From Paucibacter_B soli (GTDB taxonomy: Bacteria; Pseudomonadota; Gammaproteobacteria; Burkholderiales; Burkholderiaceae_C), in the NCBI RefSeq assembly GCF_037482845.1, contig NZ_JBBHJW010000013.1, forward strand, positions 62,001-126,000: a stretch of DNA of 64,000 nt, in the 5' to 3' direction. The translations under genes and the position numbers were made by a program. A model generated the notes under the pieces. The model made no database searches, had not been told where the DNA came from, and saw nothing but the letters and a program-made list of their open reading frames with translations. Numbering within the stretch: the first letter of the stretch is position 1; each line of letters starts with the position of its first letter. Of the stretch, positions 37,045 to 44,794 are shown piece after piece.

Positions 37045-37608
37045 TCAGGACTCCTTGGCACTGCTGAACCAGTTCAGCTGCAGGCATTCGCGCAAGCGCA
37101 GACGGGCTCGGTGCAGCATCACCCAGAGATTGGTCGGGCTGATCGCGAGTTCCTTACAGATCTCCTCGGTCTCCAGCTCCAGCCATTCGCGCATCATGAA
37201 GAGCCGGCCCTGCTGCCCCGGCAGCAACTCCACGCAGGCCTCCAGTACGCGCATGAAATCCATTTGCCGCAGCGCATGCTCGGGGTCGCCCCAGTCCTGC
37301 GGGCGCTCGCGCCAGTGGCCGCTGCTGTCGAACAGCTCGTCCTCGATCGGCGCCTCGTCCTCGTGCGTGGTGGAGGTAGAAAGTTCCCGGCTGTTGCGGC
37401 GGATCTGGTCGATCAGCTTGTGCTTGAGGATGCCGATCAGCCAGGTCTTGAGCTGCGACTGGCCGGCAAAGGTCTGCGGCCGCTCGAGCGCGGCCAGCAG
37501 GGTCTCGGACACCGCGTCCTCGGCCCAGGCGGCGTTGCGCAATTGCAGGCGCGCATATTTCAGCAGCTGCGGCCGCAGGCCTTCGAGCGCGGCGGAGAAA
37601 TCAGCCAT
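37045..37608 (-). CDS. ECF-type RNA polymerase sigma factor
   Basis: The 187-residue sigma factor has region 2 (AEDAVSETLLAALERP, TWLIGILKHKLIDQIRR) and region 4 (LELETEEICKELAISPTNLWVMLHRARLRLRECLQ). It diverges from the bufferin genes and is followed by a zinc-finger anti-sigma candidate. ECF factors of this type control DUF692/DoxX clusters in other proteobacteria, responding to metals. The start at 37608 (MADFSAAL) is preferred because the longer frame runs into the shared promoter region. Confidence 0.88.
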   Translation of the reverse strand: MADFSAALEGLRPQLLKYARLQLRNAAWAEDAVSETLLAALERPQTFAGQSQLKTWLIGILKHKLIDQIRRNSRELSTSTTHEDEAPIEDELFDSSGHWRERPQDWGDPEHALRQMDFMRVLEACVELLPGQQGRLFMMREWLELETEEICKELAISPTNLWVMLHRARLRLRECLQLNWFSSAKES

Positions 37609-37643
37609 CGGCAATCCGGAAGAATGATTTTGTGGGCCCGAGT

Positions 37644-37669
37644 GTAAGGACTGGACGCTCGCTTGCGAC
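37644..37669 (+). promoter_or_regulatory. Candidate ECF promoter for the bufferin operon
   Basis: GTAAGG and CGAC are separated by exactly 16 bases, close to the GTAACC-N16-CGAA pattern known for the Caulobacter sigma-F regulon that contains DUF2282/DUF692 genes. It lies about 60 bp before the DUF2282 start, in the 122-bp divergent region. Two mismatches to that pattern keep this tentative. Confidence 0.4.
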
Positions 37670-37730
37670 ACAAGGCAGGCGACGCGATGATGCGTCACTC
37701 CAGCAACCCCATTCATCACGGAGACTTTCC

Positions 37731-38015
37731 ATGTCCACCAACCAACTGATCTCTTCCGCCCTGCTTGCCGCGCTGACGCTTGGTGCCGTCGGCCAGGCCG
37801 TGGCCGCCGACGACAAGGCCGCCAAGGAAAAATGCTTCGGCATCGTCAAGGCCGGCCAGAACGACTGCGCCAATCTGAGCGGCAGCCATTCCTGCGCCGG
37901 GCAGTCCAAGACCGATGGCTCGCCGGACGAGTGGAAGTACGTGGCCAAGGGCAGCTGCAAGACCAAGGAAATGGGCCTGACGGCCGAGGAAGCCAAGGCC
38001 AAGCTGAAGAAGTAA
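37731..38015 (+). CDS. bufA: Bufferin-type precursor (DUF2282)
   Basis: The 94-residue protein has a signal peptide (LISSALLAALTLGAVGQAVAA) and a mature domain with four cysteines: Cys35, Cys46, Cys55 and Cys76 in EKCFGIVKAGQNDCANL, SHSCAGQSKTDG and YVAKGSCKTKE. This is the DUF2282 pattern of bufferins, secreted RiPPs whose central cysteines are converted to thiooxazoles by a DUF692 enzyme and which bind copper in the periplasm. GGAG seven bases upstream of the ATG supports the start. It opens a four-gene run. Confidence 0.88.
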   Translation: MSTNQLISSALLAALTLGAVGQAVAADDKAAKEKCFGIVKAGQNDCANLSGSHSCAGQSKTDGSPDEWKYVAKGSCKTKEMGLTAEEAKAKLKK

Positions 38016-38020
38016 TCGGC

Positions 38021-38881
38021 ATGAAGCAATTGGGCATAGGCTGGCGCCAGCCGCATTACGCGCAACTGCTGGACTTGCGGCCGGCGTTGGGTTTCATCGA
38101 GGTCCACTCGGAGAACTTCTTCGCCGCCGGCGGCGCCAGCCGCCAGTTGCTACGCGATGCGCGCGCCAGCTATGCGCTGAGCCTGCATGGCGTGGGCCTG
38201 TCGCTGGGCTCGGCCTGCGGGCTGGATGCCTGGCATCTGGAGCGCCTGGCCGAGCTGGTGGCGGAGTTGCAGCCGCTGCGCGTGTCCGACCACGCCAGCT
38301 TTGCCCGCGTGCCATTGCTGCAGGGGGCCGCCGAGGTCTCGCATGGCAACGACCTGCTGCCGATTGCCTTCAACGAGGCCAGCCTGGCGCTGATGCTGCG
38401 CCATGTGGACCAGGTGCAGCAGCGCCTGGGGCGCCAACTGCTGGTGGAGAACATCAGCGCCTACCTGGGCTGGCAGGGCGACACCCTGGCCGAACCCGAG
38501 TTCTTCAACGAGCTGACGCGGCGCAGCGGCTGCGGCCTGCTGCTGGACGTCAACAACCTGGTGGTGAACGCGCTCAACGAAGGTGACACGGAGGCGCAGG
38601 CCGCCGTGCGCGCCGCGGCCTGGGTGGATGCGATCAGCCCCGGCTCGGTGGGCGAGATCCACCTGGCCGGCTATGCGCGCACGCCGGCGCTGGTGATCGA
38701 CGACCATGGCAGCCGCGTGCATGCGCCGGTCTGGCAGGTCTACCGGCATGCGCTGCGACGCCTCGGGCCCGTGCCCAGCCTGATCGAGTGGGACACCGAT
38801 GTGCCCGAGCTGGCGGTGCTGCTGGACGAGGCCTCCAAGGCCCAGACCTGCATCGACGCCCTGTGCGCGGTGGAGGCCTGA
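38021..38881 (+). CDS. bufB: DUF692 multinuclear iron oxidase (MNIO), bufferin maturation enzyme
   Basis: The 286-residue protein has the DUF692 TIM-barrel signatures: GIGWR, FIEVHSENFF, SLHGVGLSLGS, VSDHASF, LLVENISAYL, LLLDVNNLVVNA and GEIHLAGY. The conserved His, Asp and Glu residues bind two or three iron atoms. Family members oxidise cysteines of small precursors, here most likely the DUF2282 protein encoded five bases upstream. The next gene supplies the usual DUF2063 partner. Confidence 0.92.
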   Translation: MKQLGIGWRQPHYAQLLDLRPALGFIEVHSENFFAAGGASRQLLRDARASYALSLHGVGLSLGSACGLDAWHLERLAELVAELQPLRVSDHASFARVPLLQGAAEVSHGNDLLPIAFNEASLALMLRHVDQVQQRLGRQLLVENISAYLGWQGDTLAEPEFFNELTRRSGCGLLLDVNNLVVNALNEGDTEAQAAVRAAAWVDAISPGSVGEIHLAGYARTPALVIDDHGSRVHAPVWQVYRHALRRLGPVPSLIEWDTDVPELAVLLDEASKAQTCIDALCAVEA

Positions 38882-38884
38882 GCC

Positions 38885-39583
38885 ATGAGCGCGACCGAGC
38901 TAGCGCGCCAGCGTCAGCTGATCCAGGCCGTGCTTGGCGGCCCTGCCGAGGGGCCCTGGCGCGCACCTGCCGGCGTGCAGGGCGGGGCGGCGCGCGGCCT
39001 GCTGGCCTACCGCCTGAATGCAGCGGCCTTGGCCGAGCGCGCCTTGGCTGCGGTATTCGCCCAGCTGCGCGAGGCCATGGGGGATGCCGAGTTTGCCGCC
39101 ATGGCCTGGGCCTTCTGGCGCTGGCGGCCGCCGCGGCGTGGCGATATGGGCGAATGGGGCTCCGATCTGCATGAGTTCCTGGCCGAGCAGCCCGAGATGG
39201 AAGCCGCCTGGCTGGGTTTGAGCCGCCTGGAATGGGCCATGCACGAGGCCGAGCGCGCGCCCGATGCCAGCCTGGACGCCGACAGCCTGCTGCGGCTTGG
39301 CGACACCGAGCCCGGCCTGCTGCGCCTGCGCATGCGGCCAGGCCTGCGGCTGCTGCCCGCCGATAGCCAGGGTCAGGTCTTGCTGGTATGGCGCCAGGGC
39401 TGGCGCGCCCGGGTCGAGCCGCTGGGCGCGGCCCAGGCCCTGCTGATGGCGCGGCTGCTGGCTGGCGCCGATCTGCAATCCGCACTGGATGCCTGCCTGG
39501 CGGCGCATCCGGACTTCGATTTTTCGGCCTGGCTTCAGCAGGCCTTGCTGCAGCAACAGCTGTGGCGCGTGGAACTGCTATGA
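38885..39583 (+). CDS. bufC: DUF2063 partner protein of the DUF692 enzyme
   Basis: The 232-residue cytoplasmic protein has the DUF2063 N-terminal pattern (LARQRQLIQAVLGG, then GLLAYRLNAAALAERALAAVF), with the conserved EFLAEQPEMEAAWLGLSRLEWAMHEAERAPDA region in the middle. DUF2063 proteins accompany DUF692 enzymes and are thought to recruit the precursor peptide. It starts three bases after the bufB stop and overlaps doxX at its end. Confidence 0.88.
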   Translation: MSATELARQRQLIQAVLGGPAEGPWRAPAGVQGGAARGLLAYRLNAAALAERALAAVFAQLREAMGDAEFAAMAWAFWRWRPPRRGDMGEWGSDLHEFLAEQPEMEAAWLGLSRLEWAMHEAERAPDASLDADSLLRLGDTEPGLLRLRMRPGLRLLPADSQGQVLLVWRQGWRARVEPLGAAQALLMARLLAGADLQSALDACLAAHPDFDFSAWLQQALLQQQLWRVELL

Positions 39584-40068
39584 AACTCAGACCTTTTGTA
39601 AAAACGGCCTGGCTGAGCCTGAGCGACCCCGGCGCGGACGATGGCGCGCGCCTGCCCGCCAGCTTGCGCGTCCTGCTGCAGCAGGTACAGGCGCTGGCAC
39701 AACTGGGCGCCAGGCTTTATGTGGCCCAGGTGTTCTGGCTTTCGGGCCTGACCAAGCTGCGCGACTGGGGCACGACGTTGGCGCTGTTCCAGGACGAATA
39801 CCATGTGCCCCTGCTGCCGCCCGAGCTGGCCGCCTACCTGGGCACCGGCGGCGAGCTGTGCCTGCCGGTGCTGCTGGTGCTGGGTCTGGGCGGCCGCTTC
39901 GCGGCCCTGGGCCTGAGCGTGATGAATGTGATGGCGGTGCTGAGCCTGGAGGAGATCGCGCCGGCCGCGCTGGCCGGCCACCAGCTCTGGGGCGCGCTGC
40001 TGATCGCGCTGGCGCTGTGGGGGCCGGGGCGCTGGTCGGTGGATGCTTGGCTCGCCCGACGCCGCTGA
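39580..40068 (+). CDS. DoxX-family membrane protein
   Basis: The 162-residue protein has four predicted membrane segments and the DoxX pattern (LYVAQVFWLSGLTKLRDWG, YLGTGGELCLPVLLVLGLGGRF). DoxX proteins often close DUF692/DUF2063 clusters; their role there is unclear, perhaps redox coupling at the membrane. ATG overlaps the bufC stop (ATGA). The gene ends three bases from the convergent tolA stop. Confidence 0.87.
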   Translation: MKLRPFVKTAWLSLSDPGADDGARLPASLRVLLQQVQALAQLGARLYVAQVFWLSGLTKLRDWGTTLALFQDEYHVPLLPPELAAYLGTGGELCLPVLLVLGLGGRFAALGLSVMNVMAVLSLEEIAPAALAGHQLWGALLIALALWGPGRWSVDAWLARRR

Positions 40069-40071
40069 GAC

Positions 40072-40980
40072 CTATTCGCGTGGTTGGAAGCTGATCACCA
40101 GCAGCGATGGCACGCGGCCATCCACATCGCGCGGCAGGGTCTCGGTCTTGTCGATCGCGCGCAGCACGGCCTTGTCCCATTCGGCATCGCCGCTGGGCTT
40201 GATGATCTTGCGGCCGATGATGCTGCCGTCGGGGGCCACGCGCACTTCCACCTCGGCGACCGGGTTGCCGCTGGGCATGTCCGAGTAAATGATGTTGGGC
40301 CGGATGCGCGCCTTGATGCGGCCGCCGTAGCTGGCCGAGGGGCCCGAGCTTTGCAGCGCGCTGCCGGTGGCAGCGGGCCCGCCCGAGGCACCGGCCATGC
40401 CCTGGATGCGGCGCAGATTCTCCTGGCGCAGCGCCTCACGCTTGGCCTCGGCCTGCTTGGCTTCCTTCGCTTCCTTGGCCTCTTTGGCGTCCCTGGCCGC
40501 CGCCTCGGCCTGGCGCTGCTTCATGGCCAGTTCTTCCTTCCTGGCCTGCTCCTTCTTGGCGGCCAGTTCCTTGGCCTTGCGCTCGGCTGCTTCCAACTCG
40601 GCCAGGCGCTTTTGTTCGAGGTCCTTCTTCTTTTTCTCGGCCTTGGCGATGGCGATCTGGGCATCGCGCTGCGCCTGCAGCTCGCGCGGGTCGGGCTCGG
40701 CGGGTTTGGGTTCTGGCCTAGGCTGAGGCTTGGGCGCTGGCGGCTCCTCGGGCGGCAGCTGCTCGCGCGGGGCGGCGGCCTGGGGCACGGCGGCCCAGAG
40801 CTCGGCCTCGTAGCTGGGCAGGGTCTGGGTGCGCCAGTGCACGCCGGCGCTCAGGGCCAGCACCAACACCAGGTGGGCGGCCACCGCAAAGGCGAAACCG
40901 CGGCCCAGGCCCGGCGCCTGTGGCGGACGCAGCGGGTCGCGGTCGAGATGATGGTGAAAGCGTGAGGCCAGGGCGCTCAT
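40072..40980 (-). CDS. tolA: TolA, envelope energy-coupling protein
   Basis: The 302-residue protein has an N-terminal membrane anchor (FAFAVAAHLVLVLALSAGV), a Pro-rich linker, a long charged Ala/Lys/Glu coiled coil (EAKEAKEAKQAEAK) and a C-terminal TonB/TolA-like domain (VEVRVAPDGSIIGRKIIKPSG). It spans the periplasm and links TolQR to the outer membrane. It follows tolR, and no tolB or pal follows it; the convergent doxX begins immediately. Confidence 0.9.
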   Translation of the reverse strand: MSALASRFHHHLDRDPLRPPQAPGLGRGFAFAVAAHLVLVLALSAGVHWRTQTLPSYEAELWAAVPQAAAPREQLPPEEPPAPKPQPRPEPKPAEPDPRELQAQRDAQIAIAKAEKKKKDLEQKRLAELEAAERKAKELAAKKEQARKEELAMKQRQAEAAARDAKEAKEAKEAKQAEAKREALRQENLRRIQGMAGASGGPAATGSALQSSGPSASYGGRIKARIRPNIIYSDMPSGNPVAEVEVRVAPDGSIIGRKIIKPSGDAEWDKAVLRAIDKTETLPRDVDGRVPSLLVISFQPRE

Positions 40981-41004
40981 GGCGGCTGCGTGGTCGTGGC
41001 GGCT

Positions 41005-41445
41005 TCAGTTGGCGCCGGCGGCCGGGCCGTTGCGCACCGCCAGGCCCACGCGCGCGATGCCCGCGCCCTGCAGCACGTCCATGGCCTTCACCACCGCCTC
41101 GTACTTGACGTTGCGGTCGGCCGAGATCACCACCGGGGTGTTGGCGTCGCTGCCCTGGGCGGTCTTGACGCGCTCGGCCAGCTGCTTGAGCTGCAGCGGC
41201 TGCGGCTCTTCCTTGTCGAGCTTGAGCTTGAGTTTTTCATCGGCGCCCACGATCACATGGATCACATGCTCGGGCTGCTGGCGGCTCTTGCCAACCGAGG
41301 GCAGGTCCACCAGGCCGGTGGTGATCAGCGGCGCGCTCACCATGAAGATGATGAGCAGCACCAGCATCACGTCGATGAAGGGCACCATATTGATTTCATT
41401 GATGGTGCGGCGGCGTCCGCGGCCGCGCGAGGCGATGGCTGCCAT
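41005..41445 (-). CDS. tolR: TolR, proton-channel partner
   Basis: The 146-residue ExbD/TolR protein has a basic start (RGRGRRRTINEINMVPFIDVM) with the conserved membrane aspartate in the FIDVMLVLLIIFMV helix, and a periplasmic domain ending VVKAMDVLQGAGIARVGL. It works with TolQ to harness the proton gradient for outer-membrane constriction at division. Confidence 0.93.
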   Translation of the reverse strand: MAAIASRGRGRRRTINEINMVPFIDVMLVLLIIFMVSAPLITTGLVDLPSVGKSRQQPEHVIHVIVGADEKLKLKLDKEEPQPLQLKQLAERVKTAQGSDANTPVVISADRNVKYEAVVKAMDVLQGAGIARVGLAVRNGPAAGAN

Positions 41446-41464
41446 GCTTGCGTGCTCCGGCGCC

Positions 41465-42178
41465 TCAGCGCGTATTGTCCCGTTGGCCCTGCTGGCCGGC
41501 GGGGGCCGGCTGGCTGGCGTTGCGCTGCAGGATGTTGGAGAACTCCTCGATGAAGGTCTCCAGCGTGATGGCGCTGCGGTCGATCTGGCGCGCAAAGCGG
41601 TTGTAGGCCAGCACCGCGGGAATGGCGGCGAACAGGCCGATCGCGGTGGCCACCAGGGCCTCGGCAATGCCGGGCGCCACGGTGGCGAGCGTGACCTGCT
41701 GCAGGTTGGACAGACCCACGAAGGCGTGCATGATGCCCCAGATGGTGCCGAACAGGCCCACATAGGGCGAGACCGAACCCACCGAGGCAAGGAAGGAGAG
41801 ATTGCTCTCCATCGCATCGAGCTCGCGCTGGAAGCTGGCACGCATGGCGCGGCGCGCGCCGTCGAGCAGGGCGGTGGGCTCGACCACGCGGCGCTCGCGC
41901 AGCTTGAGGAATTCGCGCATGCCGGAGGCGAAGATGCGCTCCAGCGGCGCACCAACGGTCTTGCTGGCAACGCTGCTGTAGAGCTCGTTGAGGTTCTTGC
42001 CCGACCAGAACTCGGTCTCGAAGGCCTCGTTGCTGGCCTTCACCCGGCCCAGCGAGAGCAGCTTGCTGAAGATCACGCTCCAGCTCGCCAGCGAGACCAG
42101 CAGGAGCGCGGCGATCACCAGTTGCACCACCAGGCTGGCGTGGGCAATCAGGCTGAAGATGGACAGGTCTTGGTTCAT
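41465..42178 (-). CDS. tolQ: TolQ, proton-channel subunit
   Basis: The 237-residue protein has three membrane helices and the MotA/TolQ/ExbB pattern SVSPYVGLFGTIWGIMHAFVGL and TLATVAPGIAEALVATAIGLFAAIPAVLAYN. The start at 42178 (MNQDLSIFSLI) fits; the longer frame is ybgC in another phase. Order ybgC-tolQ-tolR-tolA matches the classical tol-pal operon start. Confidence 0.94.
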   Translation of the reverse strand: MNQDLSIFSLIAHASLVVQLVIAALLLVSLASWSVIFSKLLSLGRVKASNEAFETEFWSGKNLNELYSSVASKTVGAPLERIFASGMREFLKLRERRVVEPTALLDGARRAMRASFQRELDAMESNLSFLASVGSVSPYVGLFGTIWGIMHAFVGLSNLQQVTLATVAPGIAEALVATAIGLFAAIPAVLAYNRFARQIDRSAITLETFIEEFSNILQRNASQPAPAGQQGQRDNTR

Positions 42179-42195
42179 GTCTGCAGAAGAATCGG

Positions 42196-42615
42196 TCAGG
42201 GCGCAGGCGTGATGGCGATGGCCTGCAGGATGGCAGCGGGTATGCGGCTGGGTTTGAAATCGGCCGCGCCCACGCAGCCGATGCGGATCTCGCTCTCGGC
42301 CAGCAGGGTCTGGCCGCGCCAGGCCTGCTGCACCAGCTCCATGCTGGCGCGGCCCAGCTTGATCGGCTTCACGGTGACGCGCAACTGATCGTCCAGGCGT
42401 GCCGGGCTGAGGTAGCGCACGCTGGTGGCGCCCACCACGAAGAGCGCGCCCAGCTCGGTGCGCAGGCGCTCCTGCTCGAAGCCCAGGCCGCGCAGCCATT
42501 CGGTGCGGGCGCGCTCGAAAAACTTCAGGTAGTTGGCATAGAACACCACGCCGCCAGCGTCGGTGTCTTCCCAATAGACCCGCAGCTGGAGCTCGAAGGC
42601 GCTGCCGCTATTCAT
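42196..42615 (-). CDS. ybgC: YbgC acyl-CoA thioesterase
   Basis: The 139-residue hotdog-fold protein carries the catalytic Asp in YWEDTDAGGVVFYANYLKF. YbgC proteins hydrolyse short-chain acyl-CoA and sit first in tol-pal operons. It overlaps the aminotransferase stop by four bases. Confidence 0.93.
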   Translation of the reverse strand: MNSGSAFELQLRVYWEDTDAGGVVFYANYLKFFERARTEWLRGLGFEQERLRTELGALFVVGATSVRYLSPARLDDQLRVTVKPIKLGRASMELVQQAWRGQTLLAESEIRIGCVGAADFKPSRIPAAILQAIAITPAP

Positions 42616-43802
42616 GCGCGTGCCTGCAGATAGGCGCGCATGCGCTGCAGGGCCTCGCGCAGCTCGTCCTGGCTGCTGGCGAACGAGAGCCGCATATAGC
42701 GCTCGCCAAAGGCCGGGCCGAAATCGCGCCCGGGCGTCAGTGCCACATGGCAGGCGCGCATCAGCTCGAAGCAGAAGTCCCAGCTGCTGTTCGAATAGGC
42801 CGAGACATCGGCCCAGGCGTAGAAGGCGCCGTCGGGCAGCACCGGCACTGGCAGGCCCATGGCCTCGAGCGCCGGCACCACCAGATCGCGGCGCGCGCGC
42901 AGCTCGGCACGGCGGCGCTCGTACTCGGCCATCGAGTCGGCCTCGAAGCAGGCCAGCGCCGCATGCTGGGCCGGCGCGCTGGCGCAGATGAAGAGGTTCT
43001 GGGCCAGCTTCTCGACCGGCGCCACCAGCGCCGGCGGCAGCACCAGCCAGCCCAGGCGCCAGCCGGTCATGCCGAAGTATTTGGAGAAGCTGTTCACCGA
43101 GATCAGGTCCTCGCCCAGGGCGAGCACGCTATGGCCGAAGCGCTCGTCGTAGGACAGGCCGAGGTAGATCTCGTCGACGATGCTGATGCCGCCGCGTGCG
43201 CGCACCGCCGCGACGATGGCGCGCAACTCGTCGGGGTCGATCGAGGTGCCGGTGGGGTTGCTGGGCGAGGCCAGCAGCACGCCGCGGCTGTGCGCGGTCC
43301 AGGCCGCCTCGATCTGCGCCGCGCTGGGCTGGAAGCGCTGCGCCGGCCCGGCCGGCAGCAGCACGGCGCTGGCGTCGGCGGCGGCCACGAAATGGCGGTT
43401 GCAGGGGTAGCAGGGGTCGGGCATCAGCACCTCGTCGCCGGCCTCGAACAGGGCCAGGCAGGCGAGTTGCAGGGCCGCCGAGGCGCCCGCGGTGATGACG
43501 ATGCGCTCGGCCGCGACGGCCAGGCCGAAATGCTGCGCATACCAGCGCGACAGCGCCTCGCGCAGCGCCGGCAGGCCGGTGGCCGGCGTGTACTGGGTGC
43601 GGCCCTGCGCGATGCAGGCCTGCGCGGCCGCTTGCACAGCAGGGGCCGCAGCAAAGTCGGGCTCGCCGATGTTCAGGTAAATCATGCGCCGGCCGCCCTG
43701 GGCCGGGTCGCAGGCCGGGCTGCGCGCGATCTCCGCGGCGGCCTTGGCGCACTCCATCACGTAAAAGGGCTCGATATGGTCGAGCCGCCTGGCCAGCTTC
43801 AT
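42612..43802 (-). CDS. Class I/II PLP aminotransferase
   Basis: The 396-residue enzyme has the fold-type I aminotransferase pattern: YLNIGEPDF at the start, GASAALQLACLALFEAGDEVLMPDPCYP, SPSNPTGT, the PLP lysine in VNSFSKYFGMTGWRLGW, and a C-terminal arginine in RYMRLSFA for the substrate carboxylate. Substrate is unknown; related proteins act on aspartate, alanine or aromatic amino acids. ATG 43802 fits; it follows nusB. Confidence 0.88.
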   Translation of the reverse strand: MKLARRLDHIEPFYVMECAKAAAEIARSPACDPAQGGRRMIYLNIGEPDFAAAPAVQAAAQACIAQGRTQYTPATGLPALREALSRWYAQHFGLAVAAERIVITAGASAALQLACLALFEAGDEVLMPDPCYPCNRHFVAAADASAVLLPAGPAQRFQPSAAQIEAAWTAHSRGVLLASPSNPTGTSIDPDELRAIVAAVRARGGISIVDEIYLGLSYDERFGHSVLALGEDLISVNSFSKYFGMTGWRLGWLVLPPALVAPVEKLAQNLFICASAPAQHAALACFEADSMAEYERRRAELRARRDLVVPALEAMGLPVPVLPDGAFYAWADVSAYSNSSWDFCFELMRACHVALTPGRDFGPAFGERYMRLSFASSQDELREALQRMRAYLQARA

Positions 43803-43822
43803 GCCTTGTCTCGGGAGGGGCT

Positions 43823-44320
43823 TCAGCTGCGCTTGCGGGCGGCCTCGACCTCGCGCGGGCGCAGGTCGACGGCGGCGCGGTCCAGCACGGCGTTCACATA
43901 TTTGTGGCCGTCGGTGCCGCCGAAGGACTTGGCCAGTTCCACCGCCTCGTTCACCGCCACCTTGTAGGGCACGTCCATGCAATGCTTGAGCTCGTAGGCG
44001 CCGATCATCAGCACCGCATGCTCGATGGGCGAGAGTTCGGTGGTCTTGCGATCCACATGGCGCGAGAGCACCGCGTCGAGGTCGGCGGCCTCCAGCACGC
44101 AGCCATGCAGCAGGGCGTCGAAATGCGCCGTGTCGCTCTTGCCAAAGCCTTCCTGTTCGCGGGTGTGGGCGTCGATCGAGCCGGCGTCCTCACCGGTGAG
44201 CAGCCATTGGTAGAGGCCTTGCAGGGCCAGCTCGCGCGCGCGGCGGCGCGCCGATTTTGGCGCCGCGCGTTTGGCCGCTGGCTTGGCCGCGGGCTTCTTG
44301 TTTTCGTTCGCTTCGCTCAC
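43823..44320 (-). CDS. nusB: Transcription antitermination factor NusB
   Basis: The 165-residue protein begins with a Lys/Ala-rich tail and then the NusB fold: RRRARELALQGLYQWLLTGED and LSPIEHAVLMIGAYELKHCMDVPYKVAVNEAVELAKSFGG. It acts with NusE in rRNA antitermination. The start overlaps the ribH stop (ATGA), the classical ribH-nusB arrangement. Confidence 0.95.
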   Translation of the reverse strand: MSEANENKKPAAKPAAKRAAPKSARRRARELALQGLYQWLLTGEDAGSIDAHTREQEGFGKSDTAHFDALLHGCVLEAADLDAVLSRHVDRKTTELSPIEHAVLMIGAYELKHCMDVPYKVAVNEAVELAKSFGGTDGHKYVNAVLDRAAVDLRPREVEAARKRS

Positions 44321-44781
44321 TGCAGTTCTTTCATCAAATTGGCCATCTCGACCGCCACACGGGCGGCGTCTCGGCCTTTTTCCTCGGTGCGTGCCCAGGC
44401 TTGTGCTTCGTTTTCGACCGTCAGCACCGCATTCGCGATCGGGATGCTGCGGTCCAGCGAGACGCGCGTCACGCCGGCGCCGCTTTCATTGGCCACCAAC
44501 TCGAAGTGGTAGGTCTCGCCGCGGATGATGCAGCCCAGCGCCACCAGCGCGTCGTAATGCTCGCTGTCGGCCATGGCTTGCAGGGCGATAGAGACCTCCA
44601 GCGCACCCGGCACGCTGATATGGCGGATATGGCGCTCGGGCACGCCCAGGGCCAGCAGCTCCTGGGTGCAGGCCTCGGCCAGCGCGCTGGTGATCTTGTC
44701 GTTGAAGCGCGCCTGCACCAGGCCGATGCGCAGGTTCTGGCCGTCCAGCGAGGCGCTCTGGCCCTTGTCTGATCCTTGCAT
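44317..44781 (-). CDS. ribH: 6,7-dimethyl-8-ribityllumazine synthase
   Basis: The 154-residue enzyme joins the pyrimidine intermediate and dihydroxybutanone phosphate in riboflavin synthesis. Key segments: LRIGLVQARFNDKITSAL, SVPGALEVSIALQAM and GCIIRGETYHFELVANESGAGV with the catalytic His. ATG 44781 is chosen; the longer frame adds non-conserved sequence. It lies between ribBA and nusB. Confidence 0.93.
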   Translation of the reverse strand: MQGSDKGQSASLDGQNLRIGLVQARFNDKITSALAEACTQELLALGVPERHIRHISVPGALEVSIALQAMADSEHYDALVALGCIIRGETYHFELVANESGAGVTRVSLDRSIPIANAVLTVENEAQAWARTEEKGRDAARVAVEMANLMKELQ

Positions 44782-44794
44782 GGTGTCTGCTTCC

